Origin: Clostridiales bacterium
GTDB lineage: Bacteria; Bacillota; Clostridia; Oscillospirales; CAG-382
Assembly (NCBI GenBank): GCA_003452915.1
Contig: DMMZ01000064.1
Coordinates: 26,461 to 50,827, forward strand
Length of the DNA stretch: 24,367 bases
Reading direction: 5' to 3'
Part shown: piece by piece, positions 6,257-13,149 of the stretch
Layout: every line of letters starts with the position of its first letter
Numbering within the stretch: the first letter of the stretch is position 1
Translations under genes and position numbers: made by a program
The notes under the pieces: model-generated
Seen by the model: the letters and a program-made list of their open reading frames with translations, nothing else
The model's database searches: none
What the model was told of the DNA's origin: nothing

Positions 6257-7980
6257 TGGCAAATGTTACTTCTCTTAATAAATTTCTGGGTCTTAATCAA
6301 GTAAAAAAAATTGATGATGATATATCCTATTCGCCTGATATGGCAAACTTTAAGATTACTGAGAACTTTTCCCTTAAAAAAAGAGGCGGTATTTGTAAAG
6401 TTTTTAACAGTACGGGTGATTTGATAGAAGGTATGTGGTCTGGTTATCTGGGTGTTACTTATTATTTTCTTTTTGCTTCAAACGGGTGTCTTTATAATTT
6501 TAACTTAACAAGCGGAGTATCGTCTTTAATTGGTTCAATTGGTTATGGAAAAAATGTAATGTTTGAATTTTCGGGAAAGCTTTATATTCTCAATGGAAGT
6601 ATGTACTCGTGCTTTGACGGTTCGTCGGTCGTTGCTGTTGAAGGATATGTGCCTTTAATTGCAATTGGCTGTAATGCTTTAGGTGCAGGTACAACATATG
6701 AGGATTTAAACCTGCTTTCCAATAAAAGAAGGCAGCAATATTCTGCGGACGGAACCTCCAGTAATTACCTTCTGGCAGAGCAAAACATAAACCAGATCAA
6801 TTATATCATGATTAACAGAGTTCCTTTCATTGATTTTACTTGTAATTATACTACAGGCTCGGTTCACTTTAATTCTGTTCCTCCGCAAGGCTTGAATAAT
6901 ATCGAGATTTGCTATATAAAAAACAATCTCGACCGTACAAGGATAACCAAAAATTGTTATGCAATGCTTTTCGGAGGTAACGTAGACGGCAGACTATTCC
7001 TGTGGGGACATCCCGATTATCCTAACTATCGCTTTCACTCCGAACTGGCGAACGGTGTTCCAAGTGTTGAATATTTTCCAGAAAACAACTTTACTGTTAT
7101 AGGTAATACCGAAATAACCGATATAGTTTCGCAGTACGACAGACAGTTGATTTTTACAAAAGACAGAGCTTTTTATTCATTTTGTGAGCTTAGGGAGGAT
7201 ACTCTGGGAAATTATTATTCCTCCTTCCCGGTTTACAACTTAAACGGAGAAAAAGGAAACTTGATAAAAGGTTCCTGCTGTATTGTAGGCAATGATCCGA
7301 TTACCTTTTGCAACGACGGTTTAAACCGCTGGAGCTCCACTACTGTTGAAAACGAAAGAAATGCAATATGTTTTTCTTCCCCAATTTCGACTACCGTAGC
7401 TAATATTGTTAAGGAAAATAATTTCTCTGACTTACGAATTTTTGATTTTCAGACCGGCAGCGAGCTTTTATTCTATCACAGGGAAAAAGCTTTTATTTAT
7501 AATTATAAGCTGGGTGTCTGGTATGTTTATAATGACATTTTATGCGACATTTTCTGTGATTGCAGGGGTGTTTTATATTTCTCATACGCGGACACAATTT
7601 ATAAGCTGGATGAAAGTGTGAACGATGATGACAATATGGGGGTTACAGCTTATTGGAAAAGCCCATTTTTTTCAGCAGGTGAACCCTATATGCGTAAGGA
7701 TATAAATGAACTTTCGGTTACTGTTGAAACTATTGAAAGTACAATGTTGGACCTTACCGTTAACAGTGACTTGAATCCTAATAACATTTTTCTGGAGAGC
7801 TTTTGGATAACCAATTCAAGCGGTAAAAAAATAAGTTGTTTGCGGATTCGTCCTAATGTACGCCGTGTAGCGAAAGTGCAGATTTACCTCAGAACAACAG
7901 GAAGCGATACAGATGCTGAAATTCACGAGTTAGCTTTAGTATCTAAAAAGAAAGGAAGGAATGCAAGATATGGATTATGA
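6256..7980 (+). CDS. Packaged-DNA stabilisation protein, gp10-like (candidate)
   Basis: This 574-residue protein probably forms part of the short tail hub that plugs the portal channel after packaging. The N-terminus (LGLNQVKKIDDDISYSPDMA, then NFKITENFSLKKRGG) has the 'Met-x-N-F-x-(I/V)-T-E-x-(F/Y)-x-L-x-K-R-x-G' pattern that I associate with this group of podovirus proteins. Most of the chain is a run of short aromatic beta strands with repeated 'G-x-L-Y', 'KLYILNGSMYSC' and 'DTIYKLDES' elements, which fits a beta-propeller such as P22 gp10. A C-terminal beta domain (about 455-560) ends in a basic KKKGRNARYGL tail. ATG 6256 overlaps the previous stop and follows GGAGG at 6243-6247. It overlaps the next gene by 11 bases. 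I am fairly sure of a virion tail role, less so of equivalence to gp10. Confidence 0.7.
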   Translation: MANVTSLNKFLGLNQVKKIDDDISYSPDMANFKITENFSLKKRGGICKVFNSTGDLIEGMWSGYLGVTYYFLFASNGCLYNFNLTSGVSSLIGSIGYGKNVMFEFSGKLYILNGSMYSCFDGSSVVAVEGYVPLIAIGCNALGAGTTYEDLNLLSNKRRQQYSADGTSSNYLLAEQNINQINYIMINRVPFIDFTCNYTTGSVHFNSVPPQGLNNIEICYIKNNLDRTRITKNCYAMLFGGNVDGRLFLWGHPDYPNYRFHSELANGVPSVEYFPENNFTVIGNTEITDIVSQYDRQLIFTKDRAFYSFCELREDTLGNYYSSFPVYNLNGEKGNLIKGSCCIVGNDPITFCNDGLNRWSSTTVENERNAICFSSPISTTVANIVKENNFSDLRIFDFQTGSELLFYHREKAFIYNYKLGVWYVYNDILCDIFCDCRGVLYFSYADTIYKLDESVNDDDNMGVTAYWKSPFFSAGEPYMRKDINELSVTVETIESTMLDLTVNSDLNPNNIFLESFWITNSSGKKISCLRIRPNVRRVAKVQIYLRTTGSDTDAEIHELALVSKKKGRNARYGL

Positions 7981-9010
7981 TTCTTTAATCAAAGAAACAA
8001 AAAAAGCGCTTGATGGTTATTCAAACGTAAACACAGAGCTGGAAGCTCTATATAAAAAAGCAAAAGATAATAATACTGCAGGTTATAATCTCGCAAAACA
8101 ACAGTTGAATAAACAATATATTGTTGATAAAAACGCTGCGGTTACAAAAGGTAAGTTGGATGAAAAGGATATGTATCAGTATTTAGCTTCACGTGGACTT
8201 TCTTCCTCCGGAGAGAGTGTGCAAACAAAGGTAGATTCTAACATATCAATAAATAACTCGCTTTCCGACCTTGCACAAAAGAACACAAATGCTCTTACCG
8301 CACTTGAAAAAGAAAAACTTGTTTACGAGAGTGAGCTTGACACCGAGTTAGCTGATAAAAAACTGAATCTTTATAAATGGAAAACCGAGTTGGCTGCACA
8401 AATTGCAGAATTAAAGACCAATTTGGAAAAATCTAGCAGTTCTGGTAATTCGGGAAGTAATAATAACGGTTCAGACAATACAGATGATACAAAAAATACA
8501 TATTCCCCAAAAACATCCACAAAAGAACTTGCTAAAAATATCATTGAATCTTATTCGACAAATGGAAAAATTTCAACAACCTTACAAAAGAGCTACATAA
8601 AAAAATATCTTAACACTCTTTCAAATATTGAAAATATTGATACCAATTACTTAAAAGAACTTATTATCAATTTAAAAGCCGCAGGATATACTGATATTAC
8701 AGATATGGCAGCTGAAGTAAATATTGCAGTTGAAAAAAGTAAAAGTTATTATAACAGTGTTTATGATAAGTATTATAATATTTATTTAAAAAGCAACAAG
8801 AGCTCCTCTCAAGCGCAAAAACTAGCTGTAACTAAGGCAAAAACTCTTATGCTTGATTATATTTATCAACGTTGCTCAACAATTCAGTCGTTTGAAAAAG
8901 CTTGCAAGCAAGCTGGTGTATCAAGTACAGAGATTGCAGAATATATCAAACGAGTCGGTAATATAATTGACAGTAAAGGTAATTCAATTTCTCTTGGTAC
9001 AAAAATGTAA
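7970..9010 (+). CDS. Coiled-coil virion protein, possible tail needle or ejection protein
   Basis: This 346-residue protein has no catalytic motif. The N-terminal half is helical. It includes the phrase LASRGLSSSG at 72-81, seen in phage structural proteins that follow the tail hub, and a long predicted coiled coil at about 98-153 rich in Lys, Glu and Ala. A Ser/Gly/Asn/Asp linker (about 154-180) leads to a second helical domain (about 185-346). In P22 the gene in this place encodes the gp26 needle, followed by ejection proteins, so either role is possible here. ATG 7970 is chosen because AAGAAAGGAAGGA ends at 7960, giving 9 bases of spacing, whereas an in-frame ATG at 7961 touches that site. 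The gene overlaps the preceding one by 11 bases, a sign of coupled expression. It shows no peptidoglycan hydrolase motif. Confidence 0.55.
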   Translation: MDYDSLIKETKKALDGYSNVNTELEALYKKAKDNNTAGYNLAKQQLNKQYIVDKNAAVTKGKLDEKDMYQYLASRGLSSSGESVQTKVDSNISINNSLSDLAQKNTNALTALEKEKLVYESELDTELADKKLNLYKWKTELAAQIAELKTNLEKSSSSGNSGSNNNGSDNTDDTKNTYSPKTSTKELAKNIIESYSTNGKISTTLQKSYIKKYLNTLSNIENIDTNYLKELIINLKAAGYTDITDMAAEVNIAVEKSKSYYNSVYDKYYNIYLKSNKSSSQAQKLAVTKAKTLMLDYIYQRCSTIQSFEKACKQAGVSSTEIAEYIKRVGNIIDSKGNSISLGTKM

Positions 9011-9037
9011 TAGTAAGTTATGAAAGGATGAGATTAA

Positions 9038-9343
9038 ATGAACTACAGTGAATATATGTCACCAGAGCTAAGTATTTTAATTCCTGTTCTGTATGCAATA
9101 GGAGCTTTTATCAAGAAAAGCTCTACAAAAAATTGGCTTATTCCATTTATACTGGGTGGTGTTGGAATATTATTAGTTTTCGCTTATCTTATATCTAAGG
9201 ATTACCCGACATGTGTTTCGGAATTTTTTGGCTTAATTTTTGCAAGCTGCACTCAAGGTATTATAGCTGCGGCTTCAAGCGTCTACGCAAATAACTTGTA
9301 TAAGCAATTCACACAGCGGAATGAAGTTGAAGATGACGATTAA
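9038..9343 (+). CDS. Phage holin (Hol44-like)
   Basis: This 101-residue membrane protein matches the pattern of class I holins of Gram-positive phages: three hydrophobic helices at about 11-26, 33-53 and 61-80. The start is MNYSEYMSPELSILIPVLYA, as in the Hol44 family, where a short amphipathic lead precedes 'ILIPVLYxIG'. A hydrophilic acidic tail (RNEVEDDD) follows. Holins make holes in the membrane late in infection so that the endolysin can reach the wall. GAAAGGATGAG at 9022-9032 is the ribosome binding site. No endolysin gene lies next to it, which is unusual for a working lysis cassette. A general membrane-pore role in particle release is possible. Confidence 0.8.
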   Translation: MNYSEYMSPELSILIPVLYAIGAFIKKSSTKNWLIPFILGGVGILLVFAYLISKDYPTCVSEFFGLIFASCTQGIIAAASSVYANNLYKQFTQRNEVEDDD

Positions 9344-9390
9344 ACGTTTTAAAAACTATATTCATTCTATTGCTGAATATTTTTATTTTA

Positions 9391-9400
9391 TATTCGAATA
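9391..9400. repeat. 10-bp palindrome TATTCGAATA, possible operator
   Basis: This perfect palindrome lies 5 bases before the ATG of the next gene. It shares the 8-bp core ATTCGAAT with the palindrome at 2289-2302. It occupies the place where a ribosome binding site is expected, and none is visible there. Confidence 0.35.
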
Positions 9401-9404
9401 AATT

Positions 9405-9731
9405 ATGGGAATAGAAACAATATATGAGCTGCTGATAGTCAGTCTTTCCTCTGCCGGAATTCTTGGTACTGTAATAGCAAGCCTTCTTAGTATTGTTTTA
9501 AAACAAACAAAAGCACTTGCAGAGAAACGACGTAAAGAACGAATATTGCTGGAATTGCAAAGGCTGGAGGGTGAGGAAAAACTATCGCAGCTCATTTTGT
9601 TGCTTATTAAGTTTTCAAAAGGTTTATGCGAAATGGACGAGCTTGATAATGCCGAAAAATGCTATGTTTTATACTTAGATAAAAACAGGGAACAAAAAAA
9701 TGAAATACTTACAGAATATATAATCAAATGA
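9405..9731 (+). CDS. Small single-span membrane protein with coiled coil
   Basis: I do not recognise this 108-residue protein. It has one hydrophobic helix at about residues 6-28, followed by a highly charged helix around 30-58 (KQTKALAEKRRKERILLELQ), which looks like a coiled coil. A second helical hairpin (LIKFSKGLCEMDELDNAEKC) comes next. This shape resembles small lysis-associated proteins or spanin-like proteins next to holins, though spanins are not needed in Gram-positive cells. No ribosome binding site is visible before ATG 9405. Instead the palindrome TATTCGAATA sits there, and no alternative ATG, GTG or TTG start exists after the in-frame TAA at 9342, so the gene may be weakly translated. 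It is the last gene of the phage module and ends 39 bases before its terminator. Confidence 0.5.
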   Translation: MGIETIYELLIVSLSSAGILGTVIASLLSIVLKQTKALAEKRRKERILLELQRLEGEEKLSQLILLLIKFSKGLCEMDELDNAEKCYVLYLDKNREQKNEILTEYIIK

Positions 9732-9770
9732 AAAAATCGTAGACCTGATTAAGTTTTTGAAATAATTTTC

Positions 9771-9830
9771 AAAGCCGTCTCTGTTAAACTGTACTTTACA
9801 TAAGTGCAGTTTAACAGAGACGGCTTTTTT
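9771..9830 (+). terminator. Rho-independent terminator with 26-bp stem
   Basis: Positions 9771-9796 pair with 9802-9827 with only one G-U wobble, around a 5-base loop (TACAT), followed by more T residues to 9830. This very strong stem ends the phage module on the + strand. It also lies downstream of the convergent - strand gene at 9858, though on that strand no good T run follows. Confidence 0.9.
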
Positions 9831-9857
9831 CTTTGTCAAATTTGTTAAAGCATTGTT

Positions 9858-10775
9858 TTAAATAATATTTACTCCTGCACTTGCGGTTCCTGTTAATGTT
9901 GCATTTATTGAAGGTCCGGAAATTACACTTGCAAAGAATACAAGCACAAGTCTGGTTCCTCGAGCAACATCTACATTCAGATTTTTGACAGTTGCTGAAA
10001 ATACGCTGTTTGCCGGAACTGTACCCGTTAATGTCGGAGTAAGATTAACCCTTGTTCCGCCAAGAGGTAAAAATACATTGCTGTTTGGTGTGGCAAAGTA
10101 TAGTTGTGCTGATACTTGAACTACAGACGCACCGAGTGTAACTGCAGCAGTATTTGTAAAGAATGCACTAATAGCGGTTATGGTTCCGTTTCTCGGTACA
10201 GAAAAAGCCATATTCCCAGCTGAAAGGGACAACTCTCCACCAGTGCCGATTGTACTGCCGTTTTGTGTTTCGCCAAAACCGATTGCAGAAACAAAACCGG
10301 TAGTTTCTGTTGTACTGGCTAATGTTGTTATAATTACAGGAGTATTTCCGGAAGCAAACGGTATTATTGCACCGTTTTGACGTCTCTTTTTCTTGCGAAC
10401 CGGTTTGCATTTATCGATAAAGGGCTCGCAAAAACATTCGCATTTATGAGGTGGGCAACAATCATGCCAAGAGCAACAATCGTCCCAAGACGAACAACAA
10501 TCGTGATGAGGACGACAGCAATCATGCCTAGGACAGCAACAATCATGCTTTGGACGGCAACAATCATGCTTTGGACGGCAGCAATCATGGCTGGGACAGA
10601 AATGAGGTTTAGGAAAACGTTTTCTTCTGTTATCGAACCAATCAAAATCCGATGAATTTTCCTCATTATCGTCGGAATCGTTTTCTAAATCATTTTCAAA
10701 ATCATCGTCATCGTCAAACGCCCCCATAGCTGCGGTCTGAGGATTAACATTATTTTGTCTCGTATAAAAGTTCAT
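9858..10775 (-). CDS. Surface protein with HDCC repeats and BclB-like C-terminal domain
   Basis: This 305-residue protein has three parts. Residues 19-45 are very acidic (a DDDDDFENDL run). Residues 60-123 hold 20 cysteines and seven DCC units, five with a leading H and in exact 7-residue period (H63, H70, H77, H84, H91), then a WDDCC unit at 97-101 and a last HDCC at 104-107. After a basic stretch (RKKKRRQNG, 127-135), residues 135-305 match the BclB-type exosporium C-terminal domain: GAIIPFASGNTPV, later FSVPRNGTITAISAFF, VQVSAQLYFATP and RLVLVFFA. In Bacillus such domains trimerise on the spore surface below a collagen-like stalk. Here the collagen-like part is replaced by the Cys/His array. 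There is no signal peptide, which is usual for proteins assembled on spores inside the mother cell. AGGAG lies 6 bases before the ATG. A CATATATT sequence upstream on this strand (near 10835) could be a sporulation sigma -10, but that is weak evidence. Confidence 0.8.
   Translation of the reverse strand: MNFYTRQNNVNPQTAAMGAFDDDDDFENDLENDSDDNEENSSDFDWFDNRRKRFPKPHFCPSHDCCRPKHDCCRPKHDCCCPRHDCCRPHHDCCSSWDDCCSWHDCCPPHKCECFCEPFIDKCKPVRKKKRRQNGAIIPFASGNTPVIITTLASTTETTGFVSAIGFGETQNGSTIGTGGELSLSAGNMAFSVPRNGTITAISAFFTNTAAVTLGASVVQVSAQLYFATPNSNVFLPLGGTRVNLTPTLTGTVPANSVFSATVKNLNVDVARGTRLVLVFFASVISGPSINATLTGTASAGVNII
10455..10589 (-). repeat. Seven-unit 21-bp tandem repeat coding HDCC heptads
   Basis: Six units have a 21-bp period and a seventh has 18 bp. 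The DNA repeats are degenerate, e.g. the + strand pattern AATCATGCTTTGGACGGCA recurs twice in close form and more loosely elsewhere. Each unit codes for H-D-C-C plus R/C-P-K/R/H, or for Ser/Trp variants in the last two units. It is protein-coding and in frame, so copy number can change without breaking the gene. Confidence 0.85.
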
Positions 10776-10870
10776 ATAAATCTCCTAATTATCAAATTGT
10801 TTGTTTATACGCTAAATTAGCAGTTCTTCAATACAATATATGCTTTGTAGAGGTTGTTTGTTTTTCTTAC

Positions 10871-10898
10871 TTGCTTTTTAAATAATTTATGTTATAAT
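10871..10898 (+). promoter_or_regulatory. SigA-type promoter for the vWA lipoprotein gene
   Basis: TTGCTT (10871-10876) and TATAAT (10893-10898) are separated by 16 bp, with an extended -10 TG one base before the TATAAT (10890-10891). It points at the gene at 10991 and leaves a leader of about 85 bases. This is a housekeeping promoter, unlike the ECF-type one before the sigma gene downstream. Confidence 0.65.
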
Positions 10899-10990
10899 GT
10901 GATTAAAGTTGTATTTCTTCATTTTTTTTAATTAATTTTCACTTATAATATTAAATTTGAATATAAATATAATATGGAGGAATGATTTTA

Positions 10991-12520
10991 ATGTCACTTA
11001 AAAAGAAAACTAATAGAAACAGAAGGTTATTTATCAACTTTATTTTAATCAACGCAATTCTTAGTACTTCATTTTTATTCGGTTGTAACAATTCAGATTC
11101 ATCTTATTTAGCCATGCAAGATACAAACGGTATTGTGGGTATTGAGGGTGCTTTAATCGAGAATCCTATTATCAAGACTGCTGATGAAAACACATCCACT
11201 TTTTCAATCGATATTGACACAGCTTCTTATGTAAATTTCCGCAAATATATTTCGCAAATGAGTTTAAGTCAATTTCAAGAAAACAGATATACCATAAGAA
11301 CAGAGGAAGCTCTTAACTACTTTGAATATAATTATCAAAAACCGACCGGTGAAGATCCGATAGCGGTTACAACAACAGTCGGTGATTGCTCCTGGAATCA
11401 AGAAGCAAGGTTAGCTATGATTACCCTTGCGGGTAAAGAAATTGTAGTTTCCGAGCAAGTAGACTCTAATATTGTATTTCTTATAGATATTTCCGGTTCT
11501 ATGGCTAGTGAAGATAAGCTTCCGTTATTAAAAGAATCATTGAAAATGGCTGTTGAGAACCTTAATGATAAAGATACAATATCCATAGTAACATATGCTT
11601 CTGGAGTTAGTACTGTTTTAACAGGCGCAAAAGGCAATGAGAGAAATGATATAATCGAAGCTATCGAATCCTTTAATGCAAACGGCAGCACTGCGGGTGC
11701 AGACGGTTTGAATACTGCTTACAGCGTTGCACAGGATTATTTTATTGAAGGCGGAAACAACCGTATAATAATCGCAACAGATGGTGATTTTAATGTTGGT
11801 CCGAGCAGTATTGAGGAGATGAAGCAGTTAGTTACAGATAAACGCAAAAGCGGAATATACTTGACCGTACTCGGTTTCGGTGTTACATATGAAAGTGGCG
11901 ATAAAAGACTCGAAACACTTGCCGATAACGGTAATGGTGGCTTTTATGTAATTGATGATATTGCAGAGGGTAAAAAGGTTCTTTGCGACCAATTCGCAGG
12001 AAGCATTTATACTATCGCAAAGGACGTAAAATTACAGGTCGTATTCAATGTTAACGCTGTTGAAAGCTATCGTCTTATTGGGTATGAGAACCGAGTGTTG
12101 TCAAATGATGATTTCAGCGATGATTCGGTTGATGCCGGCGATCTGGGTGCAAGCCAGACCGTAACAGCACTTTATGAAATTGTATTAAAGCAAGAGGCAG
12201 TCAGCGATTTATTCTCTGTGGATGTCAGATATAAGCTTCCGGATGAGAATGAATCGAAGTTATACCAACATTCTGCACAAATAAGCTCCGAGCTGACGGG
12301 TGATTTCTATTTTGCGTCCGCTGTCGCGGAAGCCTGTCTTGTTATTAATAATTCGAAATACAAAGGTAATGCAACACTCATGCACGCTTATACAAATGCA
12401 CTGGAATACGCAAATAACGATTCCTACAGACTTGAATTTGTCGAGATTCTTAATAAAATTAAAGACTTTGTTAATACAGAAGTCAACTCAGAAGTTAGCT
12501 CTAAGGGTTTAAATTTATAA
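10991..12520 (+). CDS. YfbK-type von Willebrand A domain lipoprotein
   Basis: This 509-residue protein is predicted to be tethered outside the cell by lipid. The N-terminus has basic residues, a hydrophobic core (LFINFILINAILSTSF) and a lipobox-like LFGC at 29-32, so Cys32 would be lipidated. Then come a vWA-associated N-terminal domain (about 67-130), a vWA domain with metal-site motif DISGS at 166-170, a later ATDGDF element, and a YfbK-type C-terminal domain. The family binds ligands or partners through the metal site; no ligand is known here. ATG 10991 is chosen because GGAGG ends at 10980, 10 bases away; an in-frame ATG at 10982 touches that site. It is closely related to the product of the gene at 13150. 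The two share a 25-residue identical stretch (coded by 12293-12367 and 14647-14721) although 14 of its 25 codons differ. It has its own promoter and terminator. Confidence 0.88.
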   Translation: MSLKKKTNRNRRLFINFILINAILSTSFLFGCNNSDSSYLAMQDTNGIVGIEGALIENPIIKTADENTSTFSIDIDTASYVNFRKYISQMSLSQFQENRYTIRTEEALNYFEYNYQKPTGEDPIAVTTTVGDCSWNQEARLAMITLAGKEIVVSEQVDSNIVFLIDISGSMASEDKLPLLKESLKMAVENLNDKDTISIVTYASGVSTVLTGAKGNERNDIIEAIESFNANGSTAGADGLNTAYSVAQDYFIEGGNNRIIIATDGDFNVGPSSIEEMKQLVTDKRKSGIYLTVLGFGVTYESGDKRLETLADNGNGGFYVIDDIAEGKKVLCDQFAGSIYTIAKDVKLQVVFNVNAVESYRLIGYENRVLSNDDFSDDSVDAGDLGASQTVTALYEIVLKQEAVSDLFSVDVRYKLPDENESKLYQHSAQISSELTGDFYFASAVAEACLVINNSKYKGNATLMHAYTNALEYANNDSYRLEFVEILNKIKDFVNTEVNSEVSSKGLNL

Positions 12521-12524
12521 AACA

Positions 12525-12561
12525 AAAAAATCTCATCTTCTATAAAAAGATGGGATTTTTT
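12525..12561 (+). terminator. Rho-independent terminator after vWA lipoprotein gene
   Basis: A 15-bp stem (12525-12539 with 12547-12561, one T-G wobble) has a CATCTT/AAGATG core, a 7-base loop and six T residues on the 3' side. It separates the lipoprotein gene from the sigma factor operon. Confidence 0.85.
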
Positions 12562-12564
12562 AAG

Positions 12565-12590
12565 TGTAACAAATTATAAAAATAATCGTC
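12565..12590 (+). promoter_or_regulatory. ECF sigma-type promoter driving the sigma operon
   Basis: TGTAAC (12565-12570) and CGTC (12587-12590) are separated by 16 bp. This matches the ECF promoter pattern known from Bacillus (an AAC -35 element and a CGTC/CGAC/CGTA -10). It lies 35 bases before the sigma factor start, so the sigma factor probably activates its own operon. I found no second copy of the pair in the intergenic DNA I scanned. Confidence 0.65.
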
Positions 12591-12625
12591 TAACAATATG
12601 AGATCTCAAAATAAGGAGTTGCAGC

Positions 12626-13129
12626 ATGGAAGAAATATGTCATGACACTTGTGAATTATCAACTCTTATGGATGAATACGGAAATTGTGTACTTAATACA
12701 GCTTATCTTTATGTAAAAGACAAGCAGCTTGCAGAAGATATCTTTCAAGAGGTATTTTTAAAAGCATACTTAAAGTTTAATACCTTTCAAGCTCGTTCGT
12801 CTATTAAAACATGGTTGATTCGTATTACTATCAATTTGTGTAAAGATAATTTGAAGAGTACATACAAAAAGAAAGTCACTGTCGGGTTGGATGACATTAC
12901 GGCAACAAGTGAATCAGCTGAAAAAGCTGCTGTCGAACATATTGAGAGCGAACGGTTGTATATTGCTGTTATGTCTTTAAAACAAAACTATCGGGAGGTT
13001 ATTTTGTTACGATATTACAATCAGCTTACTCCTGAAGAAATATCGACAGTACTTAATATTCACGGTGGTACAGTCCGAACACGTCTCTTCCGCGCTACTT
13101 CCTGCTTGAAGAAAATTTTGACCGATTGA
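12626..13129 (+). CDS. ECF-type RNA polymerase sigma factor
   Basis: This 167-residue protein is an extracytoplasmic-function sigma factor, with only regions 2 and 4. Region 2 covers about residues 23-78, with the -10 recognition and melting segment AEDIFQEVFLKAYLKF and TWLIRITINLCKD. Region 4 covers about 115-165, with a helix-turn-helix (LTPEEISTVLNIHGGTVRTR) that reads the -35 element. The length is typical. ATG 12626 follows AAGGAG by 8 bases. An ECF-type promoter lies directly upstream, suggesting autoregulation. The stop codon is 20 bases before the start of a membrane-spanning vWA protein, which is the likely anti-sigma factor. Its target genes other than this operon are not visible in the window. 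Confidence 0.93.
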   Translation: MEEICHDTCELSTLMDEYGNCVLNTAYLYVKDKQLAEDIFQEVFLKAYLKFNTFQARSSIKTWLIRITINLCKDNLKSTYKKKVTVGLDDITATSESAEKAAVEHIESERLYIAVMSLKQNYREVILLRYYNQLTPEEISTVLNIHGGTVRTRLFRATSCLKKILTD

Positions 13130-13149
13130 ATTATGAAAGGATGATTATT

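Noticed and set aside
10455..10589. CRISPR-like array of 21-bp units
   Set aside because: The units are contiguous with no spacers between them, are in frame and code for a periodic peptide.
10364..10666. Open reading frames on both strands across the surface-protein repeat (also 10377-10655 on +)
   Set aside because: They stay open only because the 21-bp repeats have no stops in other frames; their products are low-complexity repeats without ribosome binding sites, and the HDCC frame carries a recognisable domain.
9858..10775. Surface protein as the phage receptor-binding protein
   Set aside because: It is on the opposite strand behind the module's strong terminator and has its own ribosome binding site; the BclB-type domain and missing phage-fibre features point to a host surface protein, although this is not proven.
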